Shown here one piece after another: positions 7,647-15,622 of a DNA stretch of 64,000 nt; within the stretch, counting starts at the first letter, position 1; every line of letters starts with the position of its first letter. The notes beneath the pieces are model-generated. The model worked only from the letters and a program-made list of their open reading frames with translations, had not been told where the DNA came from and searched no databases. This DNA comes from Actinomadura citrea (GTDB taxonomy: Bacteria; Actinomycetota; Actinomycetes; Streptosporangiales; Streptosporangiaceae). A program made the translations under genes and the position numbers. The DNA is taken from positions 7,604,669 to 7,668,668 of the forward strand of contig NZ_JACCBT010000001.1 in assembly GCF_013409045.1 (NCBI RefSeq). Direction: 5' to 3'.

Positions 7647-8267
7647 ATGCCGATCGACGCGCATCTGCTCGCGGTGTTCTTCGTGACCTCGATCATCGCC
7701 ATGGTGATCCCCGGTCCCGACATGCTGTTCGTCCTCGGGTGCGGCATGCGGGGCGGCCCGCGGGCGGGGCTCCTCGCCACGGCCGGAGTCGCGACGAGCG
7801 AGGCCCTGCACATCGCCGTGGCCGCGGCGGGGCTGGCCGCGCTCTTCGCGGCGGTACCGGTCGCGTTCACGGTGGTGCGGGTCGCCGGGGCCGCCTATCT
7901 GATCTATCTGGGCGTCCAGACCCTGCGGCACCGCAGGGACGTGGACGCGGCACCGGACGGCGTCTCGGGACGGCGGGCGTATCTCAACGGGCTGCTGACC
8001 AACCTGCTGAACCCGAAGATGGTCACCTTCACCGTCGCGTTCCTGCCCCAGTTCATCGATCCCGGGCTCGGGCATGTGTGGGCGCAGTTCGCGATCCTCG
8101 GCGCCATCCTGATCGCGCTGGAGTTCCTCGTGGACGGCACCGTCGGCGTCCTCGCCGGACGCATCGGAGACTGGCTGCGCCGCCGCCACACCGCCCGCCG
8201 CAGGCTCAACGCCACGGTGGGGACCCTCTTCATCGGCCTGGGCGTCCGCCTGGCCGCGGAGCGGTGA
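7647..8267 (+). CDS. LysE/RhtB-family amino-acid exporter
   Basis: The 206-residue membrane protein has the family pattern: HLLAVFFVTSIIAMVIPGPDMLFVLGCGMRGGPRAG at the N-terminus (the PGPD motif), then several hydrophobic helices and FLNPKM-like LLNPKMVTFTVAFLPQF. LysE and RhtB proteins export amino acids or homoserine lactones by exchange with protons; the substrate is not predictable. The start has GATGAT ending 6 nt before the ATG, consistent with a leaderless mRNA. Confidence 0.9.
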   Translation: MPIDAHLLAVFFVTSIIAMVIPGPDMLFVLGCGMRGGPRAGLLATAGVATSEALHIAVAAAGLAALFAAVPVAFTVVRVAGAAYLIYLGVQTLRHRRDVDAAPDGVSGRRAYLNGLLTNLLNPKMVTFTVAFLPQFIDPGLGHVWAQFAILGAILIALEFLVDGTVGVLAGRIGDWLRRRHTARRRLNATVGTLFIGLGVRLAAER

Positions 8268-8315
8268 CGCCGCGAACCACACCCGCCCGGCCAGGCACCG
8301 CCCGGGGAGGGGTGG

Positions 8316-8759
8316 TCAGGGGCGGGCGCCCCGGCCTGTGGGGGAGTGCGCGCCCTGGCGGGCCTCGTTGCCGCAGTGACGGCAGACGACCAGGGGGCTG
8401 ACCGTCTCGCCGCAGGAGTGGTGCCACCGGACGGGCGGGTCGTCCGGGTGCAGGTGCCGGTCGCCCCAGGCCATCAGCACGAGCAGGACGTCGCACAGCT
8501 CTGTGCCGGCGGGCGTGAGGCGGTACTCGTGGCGCACCGGATGGTCGCTGTAGCGCTCCCGGCGGATGATGCCGCCCGCCTCCAGCTTGCGGAGGCGGGC
8601 GGTGAGGATGTCGCGGGACGCGCCGGTGTTGTGGACGATCTGGTCGAAGCGCCGCACCCCGTAGCTCAGCTCCCGGATCGCCAGCAGGCTCCAGCGCTCG
8701 CCGACCAGGTCCAGGGTGTCGGCGATCGAGCACTCGCGCGGATCGGCGTCCTTCGGCAT
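8316..8759 (-). CDS. HxlR-family transcriptional regulator
   Basis: The 147-residue protein opens with CSIADTLDLVGERWSLLAIRELSYGVRRFDQIVHNTGASRDILTARLRKLEAGGII, the HxlR winged helix. The N-terminal cysteine (C10) is the position used by redox-sensing HxlR members such as HypR and QorR. The C-terminus adds HHSCGE and CRHCG, a small possible zinc site that many HxlR proteins lack. TAGGCT ends 7 nt before the ATG, consistent with a leaderless transcript. It is convergent with the LysE gene and lies just downstream of a thiolase gene on the same strand. Confidence 0.88.
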   Translation of the reverse strand: MPKDADPRECSIADTLDLVGERWSLLAIRELSYGVRRFDQIVHNTGASRDILTARLRKLEAGGIIRRERYSDHPVRHEYRLTPAGTELCDVLLVLMAWGDRHLHPDDPPVRWHHSCGETVSPLVVCRHCGNEARQGAHSPTGRGARP

Positions 8760-8798
8760 ACCGGGAAGCCTAGCCGCCGGACCTGGCCGGACCGCCCG

Positions 8799-9962
8799 TC
8801 AGAGCCGCTCCACGACGGTGGCGTTGGCCAGCCCGCCCGCCTCGCACATGGTCTGGAGGCCGAACCGGCCGCCGCGGTCCTCCAGGGCGTGCAGCAGGGT
8901 CGTCATGAGGCGGGCGCCGCTCGCGCCGAGCGGGTGGCCGATGGCGATCGCGCCGCCGCGCACGTTGACGCGCGCGAGGTCGGCACCGGTCTCGCGCGCC
9001 CACGCGAGGACGACCGGTGAGAACGCCTCGTTCACCTCGAACAGGTCGATGTCGTCCAGGGTGAGGCCGCCGCGCTCCAGCACCTTCGCGGTGGCGGGGA
9101 TGATCGCGGTGAGCATCAGCAGGGGGTCGTGGCCCGTCACGGCGAAGGCGTGGAAGCGGGCGCGCGGGCGCAGGCCGAGCCGCGCGGCGACGTCGGCGCC
9201 CATGACCAGGACGGCCGCGGCGCCGTCGTTGACCGGGGAGGCGTTGCCCGCGGTGATCTTCCAGCCGATCTCGGGGAACCGCTCGGCCATGCGCTCGTCG
9301 TGGTAGGCGGGCCTCAGGCCGGCGAGGATCTCCGGCGACGTCCCCGGGCGGACGGTCTCGTCCCGCTGCCCGGTCCAGGCGACCTCCCGGTCGAACTCGC
9401 CGTTCTTCCACGCCTCGGCGGCGCGGCGGTGGGACTCGTAGGCGTAGGCGTCGAGCTCCTCCCGGGACAGGTCCCAGCGGGCGGCGATCAGCTCGGCGCT
9501 GATTCCCTGGCCGACGAGCCCGCCGGGGTAGCGGTCGGGGAGCAGCGTCCCGAACGGGTCGCTGCCCGGCAGGACGCTCGACCCCATCGGCACCCGCGAC
9601 ATCGACTCGACCCCGCAGGCGATGGCGATGTCGTAGGCGCCGCTCTGCACGCCCTGCGCCGCGATGTGCAGGGCCTGCTGGGACGAGCCGCACTGCCGGT
9701 CGACCGTCATGGCGGGGACGCTCTCGGGGAACCCGGCGGCGAGGACGGCCGTGCGGGTGATGTTGAGCGCCTGGTCGCCCGCCTGGGTGACCACGCCGCC
9801 GATCACGTCGTCCACGGCCGCCGGGTCGATGCCCGCCCGCTCGACCAGGGACGCCAGCGTCCGCGCCAGCAGGTCGGCCGGGTGGTCGCCGTGCAGGGCC
9901 CCGTTCGCCCTGCCCTTGCCCAGCGGCGTGCGCACCGCCTCCACGATCACCGCGTCCCGCAT
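8799..9962 (-). CDS. Acetyl-CoA C-acyltransferase (thiolase)
   Basis: The 387-residue thiolase cleaves 3-ketoacyl-CoA with CoA, or condenses acyl-CoAs. The nucleophilic cysteine is C91 in DRQCGSSQQ, the histidine is in AIGHPLGASGARL, and the second catalytic cysteine is in QTMCEAGG. The FEVNEAF motif is present. GGAGGTGGGG lies just before ATG 9962. The thiolase is expressed from a promoter flanked by inverted operator-like sites, so it is probably induced by a fatty-acid or aromatic catabolic signal. It has no other beta-oxidation gene beside it. Confidence 0.93.
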   Translation of the reverse strand: MRDAVIVEAVRTPLGKGRANGALHGDHPADLLARTLASLVERAGIDPAAVDDVIGGVVTQAGDQALNITRTAVLAAGFPESVPAMTVDRQCGSSQQALHIAAQGVQSGAYDIAIACGVESMSRVPMGSSVLPGSDPFGTLLPDRYPGGLVGQGISAELIAARWDLSREELDAYAYESHRRAAEAWKNGEFDREVAWTGQRDETVRPGTSPEILAGLRPAYHDERMAERFPEIGWKITAGNASPVNDGAAAVLVMGADVAARLGLRPRARFHAFAVTGHDPLLMLTAIIPATAKVLERGGLTLDDIDLFEVNEAFSPVVLAWARETGADLARVNVRGGAIAIGHPLGASGARLMTTLLHALEDRGGRFGLQTMCEAGGLANATVVERL

Positions 9963-9985
9963 GAACCCCACCTCCGTTGTGTTTT

Positions 9986-10051
9986 CCAACTCACTCGGGC
10001 AGTATCCGCTCGGCCGATTGGAGAGCACAATCCACATCGCGAGTGAGTTGG
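9986..10051 (-). promoter_or_regulatory. Thiolase promoter flanked by inverted operator-like sites
   Basis: On the minus strand TTGTGC (10030-10025) and GATACT (10006-10001) are separated by 18 bp and form a sigma-70-like promoter for the thiolase. The 12-mer CCAACTCACTCG at 9986-9997 recurs inverted as CGAGTGAGTTGG at 10040-10051, one site on each side of the promoter; the similarity extends to TGTnnTCCAACTCACTCG. This is a good layout for a dimeric repressor blocking or looping the promoter. No regulator gene is adjacent except the HxlR gene downstream of the thiolase. Confidence 0.65.
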
Positions 10052-10070
10052 ATTACACAACTAAGTGCGC

Positions 10071-10110
10071 AAAAACCCCGGGGGCCGCAGCTATCGCCGC
10101 AACCCCCGGG
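10071..10110 (-). terminator. Intrinsic terminator with U-tract (minus strand)
   Basis: Read on the minus strand, CCCGGGGG (10110-10103) pairs with CCCCCGGG (10084-10077) and is followed by G and TTTTT (10075-10071). This is one of the few hairpins in the window with a real T-run. It lies 12 bp beyond the stop of the small minus-strand frame at 10123-10278, which supports transcription of that region. Confidence 0.75.
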
Positions 10111-10122
10111 TCTTCGGGCCGC

Positions 10123-10278
10123 TCAGCGGGAGGGGCCCGTGCCGTGGTCCGTCTCTACCCTCCATGCGTCGAAGAGCCCCTCGGGCGGGCCGCCCGAATG
10201 TCGTCGGTCGGACAAGCGTGCCTCCTCGATCTCCTCGACGTCGCGTTCACTTTGGACGTTAGTCCCACGAGCCGACAT
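10123..10278 (-). CDS. Possible 51-residue protein of unknown function
   Basis: The frame reads MSARGTNVQSERDVEEIEEA at the N-terminus and ends DAWRVETDHGTGPSR. It is acidic in the first half, has no cysteine and no membrane segment, and I recognise no family. Support for it being real: a U-tract terminator 12 bp downstream, and CATTTT ending 6 nt before the ATG with TTGACG further upstream (14-bp spacer, short). Against it: no Shine-Dalgarno, lower GC at third positions than its neighbours, and short length. A structured RNA ending at the same terminator is an alternative. Confidence 0.35.
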   Translation of the reverse strand: MSARGTNVQSERDVEEIEEARLSDRRHSGGPPEGLFDAWRVETDHGTGPSR

Positions 10279-10340
10279 AGACCCAAAATGGGAGTCCAAA
10301 CCGCCGTCAAGCATCGGGGACCGCCGTCCCGGCGGACCGT

Positions 10341-10502
10341 CTAGCCCTTGTACATCTCCCGCATCTTGCGCGCGGCGTCGCCCGGTTTGCGCTTCGGCCC
10401 CTTGCCCGTGGCCTCCTCGCCGCGGCGCGGCCGCTTCTCGCGCTCCGGTTCGGACTCCGCCTTGCCCGTGGGCTTCCCGGGCTTGCCAGGCTTGTCGTTC
10501 AC
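10341..10502 (-). CDS. Small, lysine/arginine-rich 53-residue protein
   Basis: GTG 10502 follows GGGGGAG with a 5-nt gap, a strong Shine-Dalgarno. The protein starts VNDKPGKPGKPTGKAE, is dominated by Lys, Arg, Glu, Pro and Gly, and ends ARKMREMYKG. It has no hydrophobic core segment and looks intrinsically disordered. Basic tails like this can bind nucleic acid or the ribosome, but I do not recognise a family. The C-terminal KMREMY stretch could be a short helix. Its start lies 48 bp downstream of the response-regulator stop on the same strand, so it could be co-transcribed. Confidence 0.6.
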   Translation of the reverse strand: MNDKPGKPGKPTGKAESEPEREKRPRRGEEATGKGPKRKPGDAARKMREMYKG

Positions 10503-10550
10503 GACAACTCCCCCGATGTCGTTCCAACTGTCGGTCCTTAGGTACCCCGT

Positions 10551-11222
10551 CTAGCGGGGATAGAAGCGCACCTCAGGACGGCCGACCTGGCCGTAGTGGG
10601 GCCGGCGGTCCGCCAGCCCGCTCTCCGCCAGGTACTCCAGGTACCTGCGCGCGGTGACGCGGGAGACGCCGGTGAGATCGGCGGCAGCGGCGGCGGACAG
10701 GCCCTCGGCGGCCGACACCAGCACGTCGGTCACGGCCTGGAGGGTCTCCCCGCTCATCCCCTTGGGCAGCGCGTGGTGGTCGGGGGTGCGCAGGGTGGCG
10801 AGCATCCCGTCCACGTCCGCCTGCCCGCTGACCTCCCCCGAGCCGACCGCCTGCTCCCGGAACCGCGCATACCGGACGAGCTTGTCGCGCAGCGAGGCGA
10901 ACGTGAACGGTTTCAGCAGGTACTGGACGATGCCCACCGCCACGGCGGTGCGGATCACTGCGAGGTCCCGCGCGGACGTCACGGCGATGACGTCCACGTC
11001 CCGTCCCCCGGCGCGCAGCGCGCGGCAGACGGTGAGGCCGTGCGTGTCCGGCAGGTAGAAGTCCAGCAGGACGACGTCGACCTGCGTGCGCCCGCAGAAC
11101 CGCAGCGCGTCCGCCCCCGAGTGCACGACCCCGGCGACGGTGAATCCGGCGACCCGCTCGACGTAGGTCCGGTGGGCCTCCGCCGCCACCGGGTCGTCCT
11201 CGACCACCAGCACTCTGATCAC
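10551..11222 (-). CDS. CitB/DcuR-type response regulator
   Basis: The 223-residue protein has a receiver domain (residues 1-120) with acidic residues in VVEDD, the phosphoacceptor aspartate in VVLLDFYLPD (near D54) and the conserved lysine in LLKPF. The C-terminal helix-turn-helix reads SAAAAADLTGVSRVTARRYLEYLAESG, as in CitB, DcuR and MalR. Regulators of this type control uptake or use of citrate, malate or other C4 acids. It overlaps the sensor kinase gene by 4 bp (ATGA), so the pair is translated together. No dicarboxylate transporter is adjacent, so the target is elsewhere. Confidence 0.92.
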   Translation of the reverse strand: MIRVLVVEDDPVAAEAHRTYVERVAGFTVAGVVHSGADALRFCGRTQVDVVLLDFYLPDTHGLTVCRALRAGGRDVDVIAVTSARDLAVIRTAVAVGIVQYLLKPFTFASLRDKLVRYARFREQAVGSGEVSGQADVDGMLATLRTPDHHALPKGMSGETLQAVTDVLVSAAEGLSAAAAADLTGVSRVTARRYLEYLAESGLADRRPHYGQVGRPEVRFYPR

Positions 11223-12925
11223 GGCTCGCCGCCCCCGTGACCCGCCTCGGCCGTCCGCCTCGGCAGCGGCAGCCGGACGGTGAACACGGCGCCGTGATCG
11301 GGACCGGCGGCGCTGACCCGCACGTCACCGCCATTGCGGCGGACCGCCTGGCCGACCAGGGCGAGGCCGAGGCCGTGCCCGACCGGGCCGTCGGACGACT
11401 TCGTCGTCCACCCGCGCCGGAACAGCGCGGGCACGGCGGACGGGTCCACGCCCGGCCCGCTGTCGGACACCTCCAGCACGAGCGCCCCGTCCTGCTCGCC
11501 TGCGCTGACGGCGACGCGCGGCGGCCGGTCGCCGGCGCCCTCGACGGCCGCGTCGACCGCGTTGTCGATGAGGTTGCCGAGGATGGTGACCAGGTCGCGC
11601 GGCTCGATCGTGCCCTCGATCACGCTGTCCTCGCCGATCACGAGCTCCACGCCGCGCTCCCCCGCCTCGGCGGACTTGCCGAGCAGCAGCGCGGCCAGCA
11701 CCGGCTCGCCGACCGAGCCGACGACCCGGTCGGTGAGCCGCTGCGCGCTCGCCAGTTCGGCCGTCGCGAACTCCACGGCCTGCTCGGAACGGCCCAGCTC
11801 CACCAGCGACACCACCGTGTGCAACCGGTTCGCGGCCTCGTGCGCCTGCGAGCGCAACGACTCGGCGAACCCGCGCACCGTGTCCAGCTCACCCGTCAGC
11901 GCCTGCAGCTCGGTGTGGTCCCGCAGGGTGACGACGTTTCCCATCACGCGGTCCCGCGACCGGACGGGCGAGGTGTTCACCACGAGCACCCGCGTGTCCC
12001 CCACATGGATCTCGTCCGACCGCCGCTCGCCCGACACCAGCGTCGCCACCAACTCCTCCGGCAACCCCAGCTCCGCCACGTTCCGCCCCCGCAACTCCCC
12101 CGAGGCCCGCCCGCGCGGCATCCCACCCCCGCGCACTGCGGCGGGTGGGGACGGGGTACGGGGGGCGCCGAGGTCGAGGAGGTGTCTTGCGGCGTCGTTG
12201 CAGAGGACGATACGGCCCGCGCGGTCGAGGATGAGGAGGCCTTCGCGGACGGCGTGCAGGATCGCCTCGTAGTACTCGAACATGCCGCGCAGCTCGTCGG
12301 GGGCGACGCCGCGGGTCTGGCGGCGGAGGCGGGCGGAGACGAGGTAGCTGCCCGCCATCCCGACGGCGAGGACGGCCGCGGCGACGGCGCCGAGGGCCAG
12401 CAGGCGCTGGCGGAGCTCGGCCGAGATCGCCTTGACCGTGATCCCGACCGCGACCAGGGCGACCACCCGGTGGTCCTCGCCGAAGACGGGGGCGACGGTG
12501 CGCACGGACGGTCCGAGCGTGCCGGTGTAGGTCTCGGTGAACGTCCGGCCCGCGAGCGCGGGCGCGGTGTTGCCGACGAACGGCCCGCCGATGCGCGACG
12601 GGTTCGGATGCGTGTAGCGGATCCCGGCCGGACTCATGATCGTGATGAAGTCGACGCCGGTGTCGTGCCGGACGCGTTCGGCGTAGGGCTGCAGGAGGCG
12701 GCTCGGGGCCGGGTCGGCGAGCGCGGCCCGGACGGTCGGGGCGTCGGCGATGCTCGCCGCGACCGCCGACACCGTCTGGGTCGCGCTGTCGTCGACGGCG
12801 CGGCCGGAGTCCAGGAAGGCCAGCGCCGCGCCGGCCGCCACCAGGAGCCCGACGATCGCCGCCTGGAGCACGAGCAGCTGCCGTGCCAGGCTCCAGCGGC
12901 CGGGCGCCGCCCATCGAGGACGCAC
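11219..12925 (-). CDS. CitA/DcuS-family sensor histidine kinase
   Basis: The 568-residue membrane kinase has a first transmembrane helix (about residues 16-37), an extracytoplasmic sCache/PDC sensor domain (to about 165) with DFITIMSPAGIRYTHPNP, a second helix (about 173-195), a cytoplasmic PAS domain and a GHKL ATPase. The phosphoacceptor histidine is in SQAHEAANRLHTV, matching the DcuS H-box. The N-box is NLIDNAVDAA, with DSGPGV and GHGLGLAL. Such sensors bind citrate, malate or related carboxylates outside the cell. The partner regulator starts within its stop codon region. Start ATG 12925 gives a basic N-terminus before helix 1. Confidence 0.93.
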   Translation of the reverse strand: MRPRWAAPGRWSLARQLLVLQAAIVGLLVAAGAALAFLDSGRAVDDSATQTVSAVAASIADAPTVRAALADPAPSRLLQPYAERVRHDTGVDFITIMSPAGIRYTHPNPSRIGGPFVGNTAPALAGRTFTETYTGTLGPSVRTVAPVFGEDHRVVALVAVGITVKAISAELRQRLLALGAVAAAVLAVGMAGSYLVSARLRRQTRGVAPDELRGMFEYYEAILHAVREGLLILDRAGRIVLCNDAARHLLDLGAPRTPSPPAAVRGGGMPRGRASGELRGRNVAELGLPEELVATLVSGERRSDEIHVGDTRVLVVNTSPVRSRDRVMGNVVTLRDHTELQALTGELDTVRGFAESLRSQAHEAANRLHTVVSLVELGRSEQAVEFATAELASAQRLTDRVVGSVGEPVLAALLLGKSAEAGERGVELVIGEDSVIEGTIEPRDLVTILGNLIDNAVDAAVEGAGDRPPRVAVSAGEQDGALVLEVSDSGPGVDPSAVPALFRRGWTTKSSDGPVGHGLGLALVGQAVRRNGGDVRVSAAGPDHGAVFTVRLPLPRRTAEAGHGGGEP

Positions 12926-13335
12926 TCCCGCCCCCCTCGCCTCTCGACGTCACCACATCGCACCTTGCCGTGAACGAAATGTACACAAGGGTGACCGCCG
13001 TCACGGAACCGCGCATAGTACCTGCGAGCTCACCTCCAGAGCGGCGCCCATGGTGTGCATGCTCCGGCTCCGGCCGGAGGATGGGTGCCGCCGCGGGGCG
13101 GCCGCCCGCCCGCCGATCCGACCGGACCGGGCGGGCGCCGCTCCTCGCCCCGAGGCGGGGAGTCCTGAGCCGAGGAGGTGCCCCGTGACCCCGCCCGCCT
13201 CCTTCATGATCGTCGCGCCGGCCGCCGAGCCGTCCGGGACGCGGAAGGCCCCGCTTCCCGCGCCAGGCGGCGCGCCCGTCCAGAGGCCCGGCCGCCCGGC
13301 GCCGCGCGTCCCCGCTCCGGCGCCGGGCGGCCGTC
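12926..13335. other. Gene-free stretch with hairpins between amaP-like gene and the kinase
   Basis: No convincing gene is seen in these 410 bp. A 9-bp perfect stem (13104-13112 with 13128-13136, GCCCGCCCG/CGGGCGGGC) is a likely terminator for the minus-strand gene ending at 13336. Nearer the kinase, GTGAC-CGCC-GTCAC (about 12990-13004) and the TGTACA palindrome just before it sit where the kinase promoter must lie and could be regulator sites. A plus-strand frame from GTG 13185 has a good Shine-Dalgarno but low-complexity, proline-rich content, so I do not call it. Confidence 0.5.
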
Positions 13336-13911
13336 TCACGCGGACTCGGGCTGCGGACGGCGCCCGCGCAGGCGCCTGCGGGGCCGTTCGGCCACCGGCC
13401 GGAAGCGGATCACCACCGGGAGGTCGGGCATGCCGACCGCGCGGCGGTACCGCTCGACCGGGCCCGCGCCGAGTTCCCCGTACACCTCGCTGACGAGCGC
13501 ATCGCCCCCGCAGGACACGTTCAGCCGCAGGCGCGGCCGGTCGGCCGTCCCGGTGAGGCGGGCGCGGGCGTCCTGGACGCCGGGCAGGCCGCGCGCGTCC
13601 CGGTGCAGGACGTCGGCGGCGGCGCGGGCCCGGGCGCGGGTCTCGGGGTCGAGGTCGGGCCACCGGTGGTGGACGACGGCCCGCCCCTGAAGGACCAGCC
13701 ACAGCTGGCCGGCGAGCGCCAGCACCTCGGCGGCGCCCGCCGCGGCCGGCAGGAACCAGCCGGTCTCCCGGGTGAAGCGCGCCAGGGCGGGGTCGAGCAG
13801 CGGCCGCTCCGACAGGGCGCCGAACGCGTCGAAGGCGCCGAGGCCGAGGGCGAGACCGGACGCACCGGCCAGCAGCAGCACCGCCCCGGTCACCGCGAGC
13901 GCGATCCTCAT
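13336..13911 (-). CDS. AmaP-like membrane protein (Asp23-associated)
   Basis: The 191-residue protein has two N-terminal hydrophobic helices (about residues 4-27 and 58-82) and a cytoplasmic C-terminal domain, LDPETRARARAAADVLHRDARGLPGVQDARARLTGTADRPRLRL in outline, ending in a basic tail. This matches the alkaline shock response membrane anchor AmaP, which tethers Asp23 to the membrane in Firmicutes and has counterparts in actinomycetes. The start MRIALAV at 13911 follows GGAAGG. The upstream neighbour is a DUF6286-type protein, the usual partner. No Asp23 gene is in the window. Confidence 0.75.
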   Translation of the reverse strand: MRIALAVTGAVLLLAGASGLALGLGAFDAFGALSERPLLDPALARFTRETGWFLPAAAGAAEVLALAGQLWLVLQGRAVVHHRWPDLDPETRARARAAADVLHRDARGLPGVQDARARLTGTADRPRLRLNVSCGGDALVSEVYGELGAGPVERYRRAVGMPDLPVVIRFRPVAERPRRRLRGRRPQPESA

Positions 13912-14037
13912 CGTCAGTCCTTCCGTCGGTACCGTCGGTCCTTTCGCAGCCCTGTCAGACGTGCCGCCCGGCGCCGCCGGACCCTCCGCCGGCACGGTCG
14001 GTCCCTCCGCCGGCACCTCAGTCCTTCCGCCAACCGA
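13912..14037 (-). repeat. Degenerate ~21-bp repeats carrying Shine-Dalgarno-like cores
   Basis: On the minus strand about five units follow each other: GGAAGGACTGAGGTGCCGGC, then units starting GGAGGGACCG, GGAGGGTCCG and GAAAGGACCG, then GGAAGGACTGACG directly before the ATG at 13911. The first unit includes the stop codon of the upstream gene and the last supplies the ribosome-binding site of the downstream gene. This looks like tandem duplication of a short stop/ribosome-binding segment that split an originally coupled gene pair. Confidence 0.55.
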
Positions 14038-14632
14038 GGCGGACGTCGACCGGCGGCCGGTGCATCGGCTCGATCCGGTCCAGGCGCGCGTCGACCGCGT
14101 CGTGGACGAGGTCGGCGAGGTTCGCCGGGTTGCGGTAGTGGGTGGCGGCCCGCACGAGCAGGCCCCGCCGGAAGATCCCGAGGCCCCGGACACGTGCGCG
14201 CTCGATGCCGGGGACCTCCAGCGCCGCGGCGGCGAGCGTGCGGCGCAGCGCGGCGCGGCCGATGACGCCCGCCAGCCGCGGATCGGCGCCCGCCAGCGGC
14301 ACCCCGCGCAGCCGTCCGGGCAGCGCGGCCGCCATGAAGGCCGCCCCGAGGGCGGCCAGCGCGCCCGACGCCGCCAGCACGTCCGGGTCGTTCCAGGCGT
14401 GCCGCCGCAGGGCCTCCACGACCGGGGCGACGCCCGGCACCGGGTGGACGGCCGATCCGAGCGCCCCGGCGAGCAGTTCGATCGCGGCCACCCCGGCGAA
14501 CGCGGTCACCAGCAGCGCCGCGGCGAGCCCCGCGAACGCGCGGCGGGGCCGCAGCTCGCGGACGGCGAGCCGGCGCGCCAGCCGCCTGCCCTGCGCCTCC
14601 TCGATCAGCTCCTTGACCAGCGTCTCGGCCAT
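14018..14632 (-). CDS. DUF6286-type membrane protein (Asp23 cluster)
   Basis: The 204-residue protein begins MAETLVKELIEEAQGRRLARRLAVREL, then has two hydrophobic helices (about residues 31-55 and 82-103) and an Asp23-like C-terminal domain: IERARVRGLGIFRRGLLVRAATHYRNPANLADLVHDAVDARLDRI. Proteins of this type are found beside Asp23 and AmaP genes in actinomycetes and are thought to act in envelope stress. GGGGTGG precedes ATG 14632. It is upstream of the AmaP-like gene. The family assignment rests on layout and remembered similarity, not a search. Confidence 0.7.
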   Translation of the reverse strand: MAETLVKELIEEAQGRRLARRLAVRELRPRRAFAGLAAALLVTAFAGVAAIELLAGALGSAVHPVPGVAPVVEALRRHAWNDPDVLAASGALAALGAAFMAAALPGRLRGVPLAGADPRLAGVIGRAALRRTLAAAALEVPGIERARVRGLGIFRRGLLVRAATHYRNPANLADLVHDAVDARLDRIEPMHRPPVDVRLGWRKD

Positions 14633-14752
14633 AGCCACCCCCGTGAGCCCTCGGCACATCCGGCTTCGTCACCCATGGTGCGCGAAAGTGACGCGGAGTG
14701 AAACACGCCATGCCGACATCTCACGCGTTCGCCGGTCGGGGATACCCGCAGG

Positions 14753-15622
14753 TCAGCGGAAGACGACCGTCCGGTCGCCGTTGAGCAGCACGCGGTGCTC
14801 GGCGTGCCAGCGGACGGCGCGGGCGAGCGCGAGGCACTCCACGTCGCGCCCCACGGCCACCAGCTCCTCCGGGCTGTGGCTGTGGTCGACGCGCGCGACC
14901 TCCTGCTCGATGATCGGCCCCTCGTCCAGGTCGGCGGTGACGTAGTGCGCGGTCGCGCCGATCAGCTTCACGCCGCGCGCGTGCGCCTGGTGGTAGGGGC
15001 GGGCGCCCTTGAAGCTCGGCAGGAACGAGTGGTGGATGTTGATGATCGCGCCGGGCAGCTTGGCGCAGAAGTCGTCGGACAGGATCTGCATGTACCGGGC
15101 GAGGACGACGAGGTCGACGCGGTAGTGCTCGACCAGCGTCAGGATCTCGGCCTCCTGCGCGGCCTTGCCGCCCGGCCCGGCCGGCAGGTGGTGGTAGTCG
15201 ATCCCGTACGACTGGGTGAGCGGCCGCAGGTCGGGGTGGTTGGACGCGACCGCGACGATGTCGATGTCGAGCAGCCCGGACCGCGTCCGGTACAGCAGGT
15301 CGTTGAGGCAGTGCCCGCCCTTCGACACCATGATCAGCACGCGCGGGCGCTCGGCCAGCGGGTGCAGCCGCCACTGCAGGCCGAGCTCGGGCACCAGGGA
15401 CGCGAACGCCCCGCGCAGCTCGTCGGGGTCGGTGTCGTCGAGCGCCGTGAACTGCACCCGCATGAAGTAGGTGCCGGTCTCGCCGTCGCCGAACTGCTGG
15501 CTCTCGACGATGTTGCACCCGCGCTCGGCCAGCAGCCCCGAGACGGCGGCCACGATGCCGGGCCGATCGGGGCAGGACAGGGTCAGCACGTACTCGTTCA
15601 CGGGTTCGCTCACGGGTCTCAT
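14753..15622 (-). CDS. purU: Formyltetrahydrofolate deformylase
   Basis: PurU hydrolyses 10-formyl-tetrahydrofolate to formate and tetrahydrofolate, balancing the one-carbon pool. The 289-residue protein has an N-terminal ACT domain (YVLTLSCPDRPGIVAAVSGLLAERGCNIVESQQF, about residues 10-44) and a C-terminal formyltransferase fold with INIHHSFLPSFKGARPYHQA and GATAHYVTADLDEGPIIEQE, which carry the active-site Asn, His and Asp. GAGG stands 5 nt before ATG 15622. It is not in an operon, but its role links to the gcvT-gcvH-glyA group at the start of the window. Confidence 0.95.
   Translation of the reverse strand: MRPVSEPVNEYVLTLSCPDRPGIVAAVSGLLAERGCNIVESQQFGDGETGTYFMRVQFTALDDTDPDELRGAFASLVPELGLQWRLHPLAERPRVLIMVSKGGHCLNDLLYRTRSGLLDIDIVAVASNHPDLRPLTQSYGIDYHHLPAGPGGKAAQEAEILTLVEHYRVDLVVLARYMQILSDDFCAKLPGAIINIHHSFLPSFKGARPYHQAHARGVKLIGATAHYVTADLDEGPIIEQEVARVDHSHSPEELVAVGRDVECLALARAVRWHAEHRVLLNGDRTVVFR

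Noticed and set aside
13185..13493. Plus-strand frame with a good Shine-Dalgarno before GTG 13185
   Set aside because: The translation is Pro/Ala/Gly/Arg low-complexity, runs antisense into the AmaP-like gene and has no recognisable feature.
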